Shown: positions 19,535-28,728, counted from the first letter of the stretch. The stretch: DNA of 34,109 nt from Armatimonadaceae bacterium (GCA_030447685.1 JAUJOK010000041.1:7639-41747); one strand, 5' to 3'. Program-made: numbers and translations. Notes: generated from the letters alone by a model not told the origin.

Positions 19535-21925
19535 TCATGCCGCCAGGGACAGCGATTCACGCGCCGCGCTCGTGAGAGCACGTGTCTTGTTGACAAGCCG
19601 TTCCTTGTCCACGGGCTTGACAAAGCAGTCCGCCGCCCCCAGGCGCAGCGCCATCGAGCGATCCTGAGTCACCGAGATAATGAGGACGGGGATATCCCTC
19701 GTCTCCGGCAGCGACTTGAGCCGGGCCAGCGCTTCCCAGCCGTTCTGTCCGGGCAGGAGAATGTCCAGCGTAATCACCTGGGGGCGCACGAGTCGTGCCA
19801 TGTCCACCGCCTGTTCCCCGCTGGAAGCATGGGCAACCGCAAAGCCCGCCTCGGAAAGGTACTGGGTGAGCAGCTCGCTTGCCGAGCGGTCGTCCTCCAC
19901 GACCAATACGAGGGGCTGCCCGTCGCCTGCCTCACCGGTCGAGAAGTCCTGCATCTCAGCCGATTCGTGCGTTAGGATGTCAAGGGGAATGGTAAAGGTG
20001 AAGGCGCTTCCCTTCCCCTCGCCGTCGCTTTCGACCCAGATGCGCCCGCCGTGCAGCTCCACGAACTTTTTCGTCAGCGCCAGACCCAGACCCGTACCCT
20101 GCTGCGTACGCGAATACGAGGAATCTACCTGCTCAAACTCGCCCCAGATGCGCCCCTGGTCCTCAGGCGCAAGGCCCACCCCGTTGTCCCGAACGCATAC
20201 CTGCACCCACTGGGCCACCACTGCCGCCTCCACTACCACCTTCCCGCTCTCGGGTGTGAACTTGATAGCGTTGGAAAGCAGGTTATAAAGCACCTGCTTG
20301 AACTTGCCTTCCTCGGCCACCAGAGCGGGAAGCGCCGGATCGAGATGCGCCTCCAGCCGGATCTGCTTCCTGGCCGCCAGCGTCTTAACGATGTTACGCA
20401 CATCCTCGATAGCCGAGACCACCGAGAACTGCGACAGCTCCAGTTCCATGTGCCCGGCCTCGATCTTGGACAGGTCGAGGATGTCGTTGATGAGCTGGAG
20501 CAGATGCTTGCCGCTGGTAAGGATGTTGGTGACGTACTTGCTTTGCCGGGGGTTCAGCTCACCGAAGGACTGGTCGTGGAGCACCTCCGAGAAGCCGATA
20601 ATAGCGTTCATGGGAGTCCGCAGCTCGTGGCTCATGTTCGCGAGGAACTGGCTCTTGGCAACGCTGGCCGCCTCCGCCGCCTCCTTGGCGCTCAGAAGCT
20701 CCTCCTCGGCCTGCTTGCGCTCGGTGATGTCACGATCCGTCCCGCGATACCCGACCAGTTCTCCGCACGCGTCCAGAATCGGAACGGCGGTGCTTTCCAG
20801 ATAGCGGTAGCTCCCGTTCTTGTGCCGCCACCGGTTAACCAAGTTCGTCCAGCCATGCTTTTGTGCACTCAGGACGGGCATTACCGTTTCTATCAGCCGC
20901 CGGTCCTCCTCGTGTATCAGCAGCAGGGATTCCTGGCCGAGAAGCTCCTCAGGCGAGTAGCCCAGGATCGTCTCGATGGCCGGGTTGTTATAGGTCATTC
21001 GTCCTTCCCTGTCCATGGACCAGATCCACTCATCGGTGGTTTCGACGAACGACCGGAACTTCTCCTCGCTGTCTTTGAGCGCCACCTCGGCCCGCTCGCG
21101 TTCGAGGATCTGGTTTTGCAGCCCCTCATTGGCCTGCGCCAGCTCCGCCGTTCGCTCCTGTACCCGCTGCTCCAGATATTCCTGCGCTTCGTGCAGGGCC
21201 TCGATATGCTGCTGCTTCTCCTCGGCGCGGGCGGTGTAGATGGCGTAGGACTGGTACGTCAGATACGCGACCGGGGCAGCGAACAGCATCACCGCGCCGA
21301 CATGGCTGCCGAAGGTGACGATAGCCAGTGTGCTGACACAGGCCCCAGCGAAGTAGCTGGGCGCGGTCCATAGAAACGTCTGCTTCCAGAAGCGGATGAC
21401 CTTCTCTCCCTTGCAGAGCGCGATCACGGTGGCGACACCCGCCGTATTGAGGAGGAAAAAGGCAAGGCTGGCTGCCGTCACCGCCTGGAACGTCTGGAAA
21501 TGTTTCATTTCCAGCGTGCCGCCGTTGATTCGCACAAAAAGGAGGCTGGACAGATAGTTGGTGATTATGGCCAGGGCGACGTTGAAGAGTATCTGGTACG
21601 GGCGCTGGCGCTTGGGGAACAGGCCGCCGAACAGGTTGCTGGACACGCCGACCAGGACGGCTGCGGCAGGCCCCAGGCGGAGCATTGCCGTGAAGGTGAG
21701 GACGAATCCCAGCGACATGGAGCCGACATCGGCGACGCTTTTATAGCGCATCAGACGGACTTTTTTGCTGCCGCCAAGCGCGCTCAGGATGACGAAAAGC
21801 CCCAGTTCCCACGGCTCGGCCTTGACATAAGGTCCGGGGAAAACAGTGACTGCAACAGCGGCAATGATCCCCAGAAGGTAGATCATTGCCACGAAAAGTC
21901 GGGCTTTAGGCGGCAGGCTGCGCAT
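19535..21925 (-). CDS. Membrane-bound hybrid sensor histidine kinase (PAS, HisKA, HATPase, receiver)
   Basis: Residues 1-230 form a polytopic membrane region (about six helices) that I cannot assign to a named sensor domain. A coiled coil (235-285) leads to a PAS domain (about 288-400), then HisKA with phospho-acceptor H433 (NMSHELRTPMNAIIGFSE). The HATPase domain has N548, D580-N-G-V-G and GTGLGL near 610. A C-terminal receiver follows, with D721. The protein senses through its membrane or PAS part and signals to the two receivers encoded directly downstream. The 37-base gap suggests a shared transcript. No residue essential for catalysis is missing. Confidence 0.95.
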   Translation of the reverse strand: MRSLPPKARLFVAMIYLLGIIAAVAVTVFPGPYVKAEPWELGLFVILSALGGSKKVRLMRYKSVADVGSMSLGFVLTFTAMLRLGPAAAVLVGVSSNLFGGLFPKRQRPYQILFNVALAIITNYLSSLLFVRINGGTLEMKHFQTFQAVTAASLAFFLLNTAGVATVIALCKGEKVIRFWKQTFLWTAPSYFAGACVSTLAIVTFGSHVGAVMLFAAPVAYLTYQSYAIYTARAEEKQQHIEALHEAQEYLEQRVQERTAELAQANEGLQNQILERERAEVALKDSEEKFRSFVETTDEWIWSMDREGRMTYNNPAIETILGYSPEELLGQESLLLIHEEDRRLIETVMPVLSAQKHGWTNLVNRWRHKNGSYRYLESTAVPILDACGELVGYRGTDRDITERKQAEEELLSAKEAAEAASVAKSQFLANMSHELRTPMNAIIGFSEVLHDQSFGELNPRQSKYVTNILTSGKHLLQLINDILDLSKIEAGHMELELSQFSVVSAIEDVRNIVKTLAARKQIRLEAHLDPALPALVAEEGKFKQVLYNLLSNAIKFTPESGKVVVEAAVVAQWVQVCVRDNGVGLAPEDQGRIWGEFEQVDSSYSRTQQGTGLGLALTKKFVELHGGRIWVESDGEGKGSAFTFTIPLDILTHESAEMQDFSTGEAGDGQPLVLVVEDDRSASELLTQYLSEAGFAVAHASSGEQAVDMARLVRPQVITLDILLPGQNGWEALARLKSLPETRDIPVLIISVTQDRSMALRLGAADCFVKPVDKERLVNKTRALTSAARESLSLAA

Positions 21926-22069
21926 CGAGCTTATCCTGCCTTCCCCGTTGCGGTTCGCTTGAATCTGTAACTACGTGCTGGAGGTATCATTCCTTTCCGA
22001 TATTCGGCAATACCGGGGCATTTCTGGAGCAGGCATTGTCCCTTAAATTTTGAAGCCAGCCACAGCCAT

Positions 22070-22091
22070 GCCGTTTCGGGCTGCGAACGGC
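22070..22091 (-). terminator. Hairpin after the SDR gene
   Basis: GCCGTT...AACGGC encloses a ten-base loop, 1 base after the SDR stop codon on the minus strand. No U run follows, so termination would be inefficient or Rho-assisted. It lies between the SDR and histidine-kinase genes, which both run leftwards. Confidence 0.3.
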
Positions 22092-22092
22092 C

Positions 22093-22899
22093 TTACAGGG
22101 TACGCAGATGGAAACCGCCGTCTACGTTGAAGACCTCGCCGGTGGAAAACGGGAAATCACCGCGCGCAATGGCCGCTACCGCCCGCCCCACATCCGACGG
22201 CTCGCCCCAGCGCCGGATCGGCCACGCGCCCTCCGCGATCAGCTTATCGTACTTTTCCCGCACTCCGCCGGTCATATCGGTGGCAATAACGCCGGGCCGG
22301 ATTTCGTATACTCCGATGCCGTACCCGGCCAGCCGCGCGGCCCAGAGCGCGGTCATCATCCCCAGACCCGCTTTGGAGATGCAATAGTCGCCCCGATTGA
22401 CCGAAGCCGTATAGGCCGAGATTGAGGTAACGGTGATGATTTTGGGAGGGTGATTGCCCCCCCTGCCCCCATTATTGGGGGCGGGGGGGGCTGCTTCCAC
22501 CTGCCGGATCATCTCCCGCGCCACCCGCTGCGTCAGGAAATACGGCCCCTTCAGGTTGACGTTTATCAGCCGGTCGAAGGACTCTTCCCCCGCATCGAGA
22601 ATATCGGCGCGCACATCGGGGGCGACCCCGGCATTGTTCACCAGAAGGTCGATGCGCCCGCTCACCTGAAGCGCGGCGTCCACCAGCCGCTCCCGGTCGT
22701 CGCCCACGGAAACGTCGCCCTGAACCGTGATTCCCTCGCCACCCGCCGCCCGCACCAGCCCCAGGCATTCTTCGGCGGCCCCGGAATTCCCCGCATAGTT
22801 GACGACGACGAAGAAACCGAGCTGCGCCAGTTCAACGGCGATGCCGCGCCCGATACCGCGACCTGCACCGGTAACCAGGGCAATGGGGCGTTCATTCAT
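22093..22899 (-). CDS. Short-chain dehydrogenase/reductase with repeat-derived insert
   Basis: The start is ATG 22899, behind GAGGAGGAAG. The 268-residue Rossmann protein has the NAD(P) motif TGAGRGIG (10-17), NNAG (88-91), and catalytic S159, Y172 and K176 (YCISK). It ends NVDGGFHL, as in FabG-like and sugar-dehydrogenase SDRs. The substrate is not visible. With a GH88 hydrolase and a Gfo/Idh enzyme upstream, a sugar or uronate alcohol is likely. Residues about 134-152 (Pro/Gly/Asn-rich, [16 protein letters not shown]) are an insert just before the strand leading to S159. It is encoded by a C/G palindromic repeat also found between neighbouring genes. Confidence 0.9.
   Translation of the reverse strand: MNERPIALVTGAGRGIGRGIAVELAQLGFFVVVNYAGNSGAAEECLGLVRAAGGEGITVQGDVSVGDDRERLVDAALQVSGRIDLLVNNAGVAPDVRADILDAGEESFDRLINVNLKGPYFLTQRVAREMIRQVEAAPPAPNNGGRGGNHPPKIITVTSISAYTASVNRGDYCISKAGLGMMTALWAARLAGYGIGVYEIRPGVIATDMTGGVREKYDKLIAEGAWPIRRWGEPSDVGRAVAAIARGDFPFSTGEVFNVDGGFHLRTL
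22456..22491. repeat. C/G palindromic repeat inside the SDR gene
   Basis: The core CCCCCATTATTGGGGG (22466-22481) is flanked by further C and G runs. The same type of palindrome, with the same CTG spacing between C runs, occurs twice at 24359-24473. Here it lies in frame in the SDR coding sequence. Confidence 0.75.
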
Positions 22900-22928
22900 C
22901 GTACTTCCTCCTCGGGGCGCGCGCTTGC

Positions 22929-23052
22929 CGGGCCGGTGAACGACCCGTCTGCCAAAGGCAGGCGTCCTGGCGGACGCACGAAGGCCGCACCCATAGAGCG
23001 ATTTCGTCCGCGAGGACGACCGCCTTTTCTTGCCGGGTCGTTCACCGGCCCG
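22929..23052. repeat. Element with 19-bp inverted ends between GH88 and SDR genes
   Basis: CGGGCCGGTGAACGACCCG (22929-22947) is the exact reverse complement of 23034-23052. Small stems lie between: CTGCC/GGCAG near 22949, CGTCC/GGACG near 22962 and GTCC/GGAC near 23006. It fills nearly the entire 160-base gap. The layout is like that of the element at 9166-9308, but the end sequences differ. Confidence 0.7.
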
Positions 23053-23059
23053 AGCATAC

Positions 23060-24325
23060 TCATTCGGCCACCTCCACGGGCGCAGGCATGTCTTCCTCGG
23101 TCGGTCCGTCCCGCCAGGCGCGGGCGGACACGGGAAGCGAATCTTCGGGATAGGCCGTGGTGTCCTTTGTCGGCGCGGCGGGCGCGCTTTGGAGCAGGAC
23201 AAGTGCCTTTCGCAGCGCCTCGACAAAGAAATACTCACCAAACAGGACGGCCTCATGAACGCCCAAGTTCTTGTAAATATGGTAGACGCCGCCGTTGAGG
23301 ATGCCCTCGAAGCCGGGCGTCCGCTCGCCCAGATGCTCCGCGCTCAGCGTCGTCAGCGAAGCAAGGGCAAAATCGGTATATGCCCGCGCTTTTGTCCGGT
23401 CGGGCGTCACGGCTGCCAGGTCCAGCAGGCCGGACGCCGCAATCGCCGCCGCCGACGTATCCACCTGTGTTTTTGCTAAGGGGCCGCTGTCGGGCGCGTC
23501 ATAATCCCACGGCGTCACACCCTCTGTCGGCGTATATTCCAGATAGTAGTCCGCGTTTAGCTGTGCCGTTTCCAGATATTCGGCTCTGCCCGTCTGCCGA
23601 AATGAGCGCGTGAAGCCGTACAGCGACCAGGCCAGCCCCCGGCTCCAGCACGAATCGCCGCGAAAACCCTGGTGTGTGGACTGGCGCAGCATCTCTCCCG
23701 TTTCAAGATCAAATAACGCTTCATGCGCTGTGGAGCCGTCGCCGCGCACCAGGCAGCGCCGCGAGGTCAGGCAGTGCCGGTGCGCGATGTCCAGCAGGTG
23801 CGAATCGCTGCTTTCCAAACCTGCATGAAAGACCGTGCCGACATTCATCATGATGTCAATAAACAGCGACGCCGGTTCAACAAACGAGCGCAGATACTGG
23901 CCGCGCTCCATAAAGCGCATCGCCATCGTCTTTCCCGCCTGCACCAGCAGCGGGTCAATGCGCTCGGCGGGGCCGCCCAGCCCTTTCCAGCGCAGGTGGG
24001 TGGAAAAGAACAGAAAGCCCAGGTCGTGGACGGCGCGGTCGTACTGACGGTCTTCCAGCGGCGTCGCGTAGGCCACAGCCCGGTCCAGCCAGAAGCTGTC
24101 GCCGGTCGCCTCGGCGAAGATAAACATCATACCGGGGTAAAAGCCGTCGCACCAGTGCGTCCACCGCTTGCGGTCCTGCCCGAACTTCCCCTGCACCGTA
24201 TACATCGGGTAGTAGTCGGCGGGATACTTTTCCAGCAGCGCCCGCACCTGCGCCTGCGCGAAGTCAAAGGCGCGCTGAAGCGTCACACGGGCTGCTTCTC
24301 GGTCGTGAGTTGTTATTGTTGGCAT
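23060..24325 (-). CDS. GH88-family unsaturated glucuronyl hydrolase
   Basis: This alpha6/alpha6-barrel glycosidase (421 aa) should remove the 4,5-unsaturated uronic acid left on oligosaccharides by polysaccharide lyases. The two aspartates needed in the GH88 family fit D101 (AVHDLGFLF) and D157 (LFIDIMMN). Other family blocks are [20 protein letters not shown] and [20 protein letters not shown] see no signal peptide, so it is probably cytoplasmic and acts on imported oligosaccharides. The family's usual size is about 370-400, with a short Pro/Glu-rich tail extra here. It lies between Gfo/Idh and SDR genes on the same strand. Confidence 0.92.
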   Translation of the reverse strand: MPTITTHDREAARVTLQRAFDFAQAQVRALLEKYPADYYPMYTVQGKFGQDRKRWTHWCDGFYPGMMFIFAEATGDSFWLDRAVAYATPLEDRQYDRAVHDLGFLFFSTHLRWKGLGGPAERIDPLLVQAGKTMAMRFMERGQYLRSFVEPASLFIDIMMNVGTVFHAGLESSDSHLLDIAHRHCLTSRRCLVRGDGSTAHEALFDLETGEMLRQSTHQGFRGDSCWSRGLAWSLYGFTRSFRQTGRAEYLETAQLNADYYLEYTPTEGVTPWDYDAPDSGPLAKTQVDTSAAAIAASGLLDLAAVTPDRTKARAYTDFALASLTTLSAEHLGERTPGFEGILNGGVYHIYKNLGVHEAVLFGEYFFVEALRKALVLLQSAPAAPTKDTTAYPEDSLPVSARAWRDGPTEEDMPAPVEVAE

Positions 24326-24358
24326 ACCAGTTTCTCGGTCACAAAGTTCAGGAAAGGA

Positions 24359-24473
24359 TGCCCCCCTGCCCCCAATAATGGGGGGGTCAGAAAGGAAAGA
24401 CAGGACAGGCTCTGTTTCCCGGCCCGCCTCGGTGACATAACTCAGAACCCCCCACTATTGGGGGCAGGGGCAT
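24359..24473. repeat. Pair of inverted C/G palindromes between Gfo/Idh and GH88 genes
   Basis: Two palindromic copies, 24359-24388 (core CCCCCAATAATGGGGG) and 24446-24473 (core CCCCCACTATTGGGGG), face each other across about 57 bases. Each also reads TGCCCC(CC)TG before the core in one orientation. They could be the two ends of a small element or two independent insertions. On the Gfo/Idh mRNA they start 4 bases after the stop codon. Confidence 0.7.
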
Positions 24474-24476
24474 CTC

Positions 24477-25631
24477 CTACACCGGAAGCTCGTCCAGCGT
24501 CACCCAGGCACGCTTGTCCCAGCTTTGCAGACCCGCCTCGGCAAGCTGGACGCCTTTAGCCCCCTCGCGCAAATCGTATGGGAACGGCTCGTCCAGCACC
24601 ACATGGCGCAGGAACATCTCCCACTCCACCTTGAAGCCGTTATCAAATATCTGGTTGGTCGGAACCGTCATCCAGTCTTCCGTGAAATCAATCGGGCTGT
24701 CGATGTCGGGGTTCCACACGGGGCGCGGCGTACCCCCGTAGGGCTGGATGACGCAGTTACGCAGCCCGGCGACGGCGGTTCCCTTCGTGCCGTCCACCTG
24801 CAACGTCAGCAGATCGTCCCGGCGGACACGCACGCACCACGACGAGTTGAAATGCGCGATGACGCCGCTTGCCAGTTCGAAGGTCGCATAGGCCGAATCG
24901 TCGGCGGTGCACTTGTACGGCTTGCCCTGCTCGTCCACGCGCTCTTTAACGTGCGTCGCACCCAGACACGAAACGGCTTTAACCTCCCCGAACAGGTTGT
25001 CCAGAACGTACCGCCAATGGCAGAGCATATCAATGATGATACCGCCGCCGTCCTCCTTGCGGTAGTTCCAGGATGGGCGCTGTGTCGGCACCTGATCGAA
25101 TCCCTGGAAGACCCAGTAGCCGAACTCGCCGCGCACCGACAGAATCTCGCCGAAAAAGCCACTGTCGATCAGCAGCCGTAATTTTAACAAGCCGGGCAGA
25201 AACAGTTTGTCCTGCACGACGCCGTGCTTGACGCCTGCTTTCTTGGCCAGCAGGTACAGTTCATACGCCTCTTCGGTGGAGACGCCGGTCGGCTTTTCGC
25301 AGTAGACATGCTTGCCCGCGTTGATGGCTTTGGTGACGGCGGGCGCACGCAGGTTCGTTAGCTGGGCATCAAAGTAGACTTGATCGCCGGGATTTTCCAG
25401 CGCCTCATCCAGATTCGTCGTGTAGCGCATCACGCCGGACATCTCGGCCAGTTTTTGCAGTTTGCTTTCGCTGCGCCCGACGAGAATCGGGTCGGGCATG
25501 ATTACCTCGCCGTCACTGACCTTGATGCCGCCCTGTTTTATGATGGCGGCGACGGAGCGCAGGAGGTGCTGGTTGGTGCCCATGCGCCCCGTCACGCCGT
25601 TCATGATAATGCCGATCTTATGCGTTTTCAT
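24477..25631 (-). CDS. Gfo/Idh/MocA-family oxidoreductase
   Basis: The start is ATG 25631, with AAGGAG five bases upstream. The 384-residue NAD(P)-dependent enzyme has an N-terminal Rossmann domain with a modified glycine motif, IMNGVTGRMGTN, and the family signature CEKPTG (E112-K113-P114). Its C-terminal alpha/beta domain contains GGGIIIDMLCHWRYVLDNLFG, where the active-site His/Asp of the family lie. These enzymes oxidise or reduce sugars and cyclitols. Next to GH88 and an SDR, a role in uronate or sugar-acid metabolism is likely, but the substrate is unknown. The 66-base gap to the upstream STN gene may be within an operon. Confidence 0.92.
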   Translation of the reverse strand: MKTHKIGIIMNGVTGRMGTNQHLLRSVAAIIKQGGIKVSDGEVIMPDPILVGRSESKLQKLAEMSGVMRYTTNLDEALENPGDQVYFDAQLTNLRAPAVTKAINAGKHVYCEKPTGVSTEEAYELYLLAKKAGVKHGVVQDKLFLPGLLKLRLLIDSGFFGEILSVRGEFGYWVFQGFDQVPTQRPSWNYRKEDGGGIIIDMLCHWRYVLDNLFGEVKAVSCLGATHVKERVDEQGKPYKCTADDSAYATFELASGVIAHFNSSWCVRVRRDDLLTLQVDGTKGTAVAGLRNCVIQPYGGTPRPVWNPDIDSPIDFTEDWMTVPTNQIFDNGFKVEWEMFLRHVVLDEPFPYDLREGAKGVQLAEAGLQSWDKRAWVTLDELPV

Positions 25632-25697
25632 ACGTCTCCTTCGACTGTTAAGCCCGTTCAATCGCCGAACATGTCTGTCAGGGGCAGCACGCGACTT

Positions 25698-27287
25698 CTA
25701 CGGTGTAGGTGGTTCTTGCGACGGCACCGACGGCACTGCCGTTCCTTGACCAGTGCTTGGCAGGGGGACGCCCCCACCCATTCCCCAGTTCACTTTACCG
25801 GAGGCAGGATCATAAACGCCACCGCTATAAACCAGGTACCGGTGTCCTTTCTCCGTTTGCTTCACTTGCCCGCTCACTTGCAGGCGCTCGAAGCTTTGGA
25901 GAATCGTCGGCGGTCTATCCAGGAAGGAGAGGGATTCCAACAGGTGCGCCATCAGCAGGAAAGCCAGCGCCTCGCGCTCCGGCGCTCCCAGAGTTGACAG
26001 CGGCACGCGCCCTTCCAACCCCGCCTTCTCCAGCACTGCTCCCGCTGCAAGCGACAGCCGACGCGTGGCTTCCTGCCGGAGCAGGTCGGGGAGCGCATTC
26101 AGCCGATCCCTCTCTCTTTGCCACGACAAAAGCTCCTGCCCGATTGCGGGGTCAGTGGTGATTATGGGAGCCGACGCCTTCCTAGAAAGCTGTGCCCGCT
26201 CCTCGACGCGCAGACAGCGATGCAGCGGCTCCGGCAGGACCCGCAGTATCGAGGGATACACCTGCTCCCAATCTCGGGGAAGACGCCAGAGGGGGCGAGT
26301 CAGCCGCCAGATACTCTCTTCCTCCTTGACGCGCAGCCCATAAACAGAGGCCAGGGCGTCCATAACCTGGGCAGGGGGTACGTTTTCCATCCCAAACACT
26401 GTTACCCGCTTAGCTGCCAGCGTCTCATCCACAATATACCTGGCTTGCGCGCGCTCGCTCAGGCGCGCGACCACCGCGCCCAAAGTAGTGGCCGCCGCTG
26501 CCGCCGTCGTAGATGGCGCATCCTTAGGGGCATTCGCGCTGGAAGAGACGCCTTCCATGAGAAAAGGCTGTAGAACGACAACATCCTCGGGGGACAGTTC
26601 GCAGACGATATGCTGACCTCTCGCGTCCCGCTTCACTCGCAGTGTTGCGCCAGGGGCCAGTTGAAGGCGCTTTAAAGCGATGCGCGCCTGCTGAAGGGCT
26701 TGGCCGGCGTAGGTATTGAGAGCCAGACCGCGCAGCAAGTGCTGCTGCTCCTTGCTAAAGGCAGCCAGCGGCAACGGCTTGTTCTGCATGTTAGCTAACT
26801 GTTCAGAAGTCAGCGAGGAGGCCAGCGCCCCCGCCCTATCTGCCGTGTTCGACGCTTTTGGCGGGTAGAGTGTCGTCAGGATGCGCAGGACATCTCTTGC
26901 CGCCGCCTCGCCCTCTTCCAGGGTCAGGCTGGGCAGATCGCGCGGATCATTGTAGTGTTTCTTCAGGACGAAGACGTCGCCCCGGCGCGTAACCCTGTAA
27001 TCGTGAGCCGCTGCCAGCCTTTTTACTGCCTCCTCCAGCGGCACTCCGCTGGACACATCAGGCGTCTGATCTTTAGCCAGAGTCGGCAAGACGGGCGTTC
27101 CTTCGGCGACAAGGACCACTTTCGCCCGCGCCGACAGCACGCGCAATGTCTCCTCAAAGCGAGATGCTTCCACGGGAGCGATACGGACCAGGTTGCCGCT
27201 GGAGGAAGGTCCCTGCGCCTGCCGAGCCTGGACAGCCGGGCTGGCGGCAGAAAGGCAAGCTAATATAAACACGGTACGCTGCATCAT
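25698..27287 (-). CDS. Secreted protein with two STN-like domains, function unknown
   Basis: A signal peptide (residues 1-21, cleavage near VQA) starts the 529-residue protein. Two regions have the secretin/TonB short N-terminal (STN) fold pattern. One is at about 34-110 (VPLEEAVKRLAAAHDYRVTRRGDVFVL), the other at about 285-345 (VTVFGMENVPPAQVMDALASVYGLRVKEEESIWRL). No secretin or TonB-receptor barrel follows. The rest is helical with long Ala/Leu-rich stretches, and the tail is Gly/Pro-rich. It probably acts in the cell envelope by protein-protein contact. It sits between a cupin and the Gfo/Idh gene on one strand, with gaps of 39 and 66 bases. I do not recognise a named family. Confidence 0.75.
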   Translation of the reverse strand: MMQRTVFILACLSAASPAVQARQAQGPSSSGNLVRIAPVEASRFEETLRVLSARAKVVLVAEGTPVLPTLAKDQTPDVSSGVPLEEAVKRLAAAHDYRVTRRGDVFVLKKHYNDPRDLPSLTLEEGEAAARDVLRILTTLYPPKASNTADRAGALASSLTSEQLANMQNKPLPLAAFSKEQQHLLRGLALNTYAGQALQQARIALKRLQLAPGATLRVKRDARGQHIVCELSPEDVVVLQPFLMEGVSSSANAPKDAPSTTAAAAATTLGAVVARLSERAQARYIVDETLAAKRVTVFGMENVPPAQVMDALASVYGLRVKEEESIWRLTRPLWRLPRDWEQVYPSILRVLPEPLHRCLRVEERAQLSRKASAPIITTDPAIGQELLSWQRERDRLNALPDLLRQEATRRLSLAAGAVLEKAGLEGRVPLSTLGAPEREALAFLLMAHLLESLSFLDRPPTILQSFERLQVSGQVKQTEKGHRYLVYSGGVYDPASGKVNWGMGGGVPLPSTGQGTAVPSVPSQEPPTP

Positions 27288-27326
27288 TGAACGCTCTCTT
27301 TGGTCTTTACGAGCCTTTGGGCAATA

Positions 27327-27770
27327 TTACGGCTTGTCCGTGCACTGCGGGTGCGCGCCTTCGGGGAGCGGCGGGGCTTCGATGCCCGCGCGCGGCAGCG
27401 TACCGTCCAGCTCCTGACGCCAGTGGGCCACATCACCTGCCGGGCCGTAGCAGTACATCATCTTCATTGGCGTGTCGCCGGTGTTGGTAAGCTGGTGGAA
27501 GACACCGGGGGGAATGAAGACGGCCTGCCCGGCGGCAACGCTCTGCCGCTCGTCGCCCAGGCACATCTCGCCCGCACCTTCGAGGATGACATAGACCTCT
27601 TCCTGCTCCTGGTTATGCCACGGCACCTGGCCGCCGTTCGGCTCCAATGTGACAAAGCCCATACTGAAATTGCCTGCCTGAATGGGTGAGACGCCGCCGA
27701 CCAGATTTTGCGTCCGTCGCCGCGCCGGGTATGTCCGCCCGTTTATTTTTTGCAGGTCCGCGATAATCAT
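27327..27770 (-). CDS. Small cupin-domain protein
   Basis: The start is ATG 27770 behind GGAG; it lies 22 bases after the upstream gene. The 147-residue protein is one cupin barrel. Motif 1 is WHNQEQEEVYVILEGAG (the His and Glu are probable metal ligands; the usual second His is Gln or Asn). Motif 2 is PPGVFHQLTNTG with the last His ligand. Small cupins of this type bind sugars or metal ions as isomerases, epimerases or regulators; which applies here is not visible. It is very probably cotranscribed with the deoxyhypusine-synthase-like gene upstream. Confidence 0.85.
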   Translation of the reverse strand: MIIADLQKINGRTYPARRRTQNLVGGVSPIQAGNFSMGFVTLEPNGGQVPWHNQEQEEVYVILEGAGEMCLGDERQSVAAGQAVFIPPGVFHQLTNTGDTPMKMMYCYGPAGDVAHWRQELDGTLPRAGIEAPPLPEGAHPQCTDKP

Positions 27771-27792
27771 CCGTTGATTCTCCAATAACCGG

Positions 27793-28728
27793 TTAATCCG
27801 TTGCGCGCCGCAGGGCGCAGTAAAAGAGCGGGAAAAGGATTTCATGGTGGCCGGTGAAGACATAGCCGCGCGCGCCTTCCCCGCCCGAAGCGGTGGGGCG
27901 CTGGGCCACGTTCACCAGCGGGCGATACTGCCGCACCATATCGAACACGGCGTTCGTGAACGCCTGCGGCTTGCCGCCGGTCAGGTTGCGCGCGACGGAC
28001 AGAGCCTTCAGAAACGTTTCCGGCAGCACGACCGCTGAACCGAGGTTCATCAGCGCGCCGCCGTCCAGGTCGGCGACGGTTTCCGTCAGAAGGTGGAAGT
28101 CGCGCCCGGTGGCCGCGCCCATCGCCCCGGCATCCCACGCCGGGTGCTGATGGATAATATCGTTGCCGAAGGCCACATGCACGGTCGCGGGTATTCCCAG
28201 ACGCCAGGCCTGGGCGAAGACCGAGGCATCTGCGTGCGGCAAATCGTTCTCGGCGATATAGCGCCCGACAGCCGCCCCGTAGCCAAGGCCCTCCGCCGCG
28301 CCTGCGTTCACGGCGGTATTAACTCCCGCGCCCGTCTCTTCCCAGTTGCCGAAACGTCCGTCAGGCAGGTTCGCTTCCACATCCTCGCTGGTTTCGCCGA
28401 TCAGCGCGATCTCAAAATCATGGATCGAGACGGAGCCGTTAGCTGCAAGGTGGGTGACAAGACCACGCCGCATCAGGTCTATGATCAGCAGGGACAGGCC
28501 GGTCTTGATCACATGGCCGCCGATCATCAGCACAAAGGGACGCCCCGCGCGCCGGGCGTCGGCGACCGCCTGGACGAACGCCGGAAAGTCACGCCCGACC
28601 AGAATGTTGGGCAAAAGCGGCAGCGGGTCCGGCGCGGCCTCGGTCGGCACAGCGAAATCCGCGAGACGTACCTTGTTCGCGCGCTCGGCTAACGGACGGG
28701 TCTGTACCTGGGAAAAATGGAGGCGCAT
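27793..28728 (-). CDS. Deoxyhypusine-synthase-like conserved protein
   Basis: The 311-residue protein contains FVLMIGGHVIKTGLS, LAANGSVSIHDFEIALIGET and DGRFGNWEETG. This arrangement recalls the NAD-dependent deoxyhypusine synthase fold, but bacteria with these proteins generally lack eIF5A, so the true reaction is unknown. From memory, members are scattered among bacteria as hypothetical proteins. The start is ATG 28728, 13 bases after a strong -10 box, so the mRNA leader is only about 6-7 bases and has no clear ribosome-binding site. It is the first gene of a run with a cupin next. The family assignment rests on motif memory only. Confidence 0.7.
   Translation of the reverse strand: MRLHFSQVQTRPLAERANKVRLADFAVPTEAAPDPLPLLPNILVGRDFPAFVQAVADARRAGRPFVLMIGGHVIKTGLSLLIIDLMRRGLVTHLAANGSVSIHDFEIALIGETSEDVEANLPDGRFGNWEETGAGVNTAVNAGAAEGLGYGAAVGRYIAENDLPHADASVFAQAWRLGIPATVHVAFGNDIIHQHPAWDAGAMGAATGRDFHLLTETVADLDGGALMNLGSAVVLPETFLKALSVARNLTGGKPQAFTNAVFDMVRQYRPLVNVAQRPTASGGEGARGYVFTGHHEILFPLFYCALRRATD

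Noticed and set aside
20051..21373. 440-codon plus-strand open frame opposite the hybrid kinase
   Set aside because: It is an antisense shadow of conserved PAS and HisKA coding sequence with no domain of its own.
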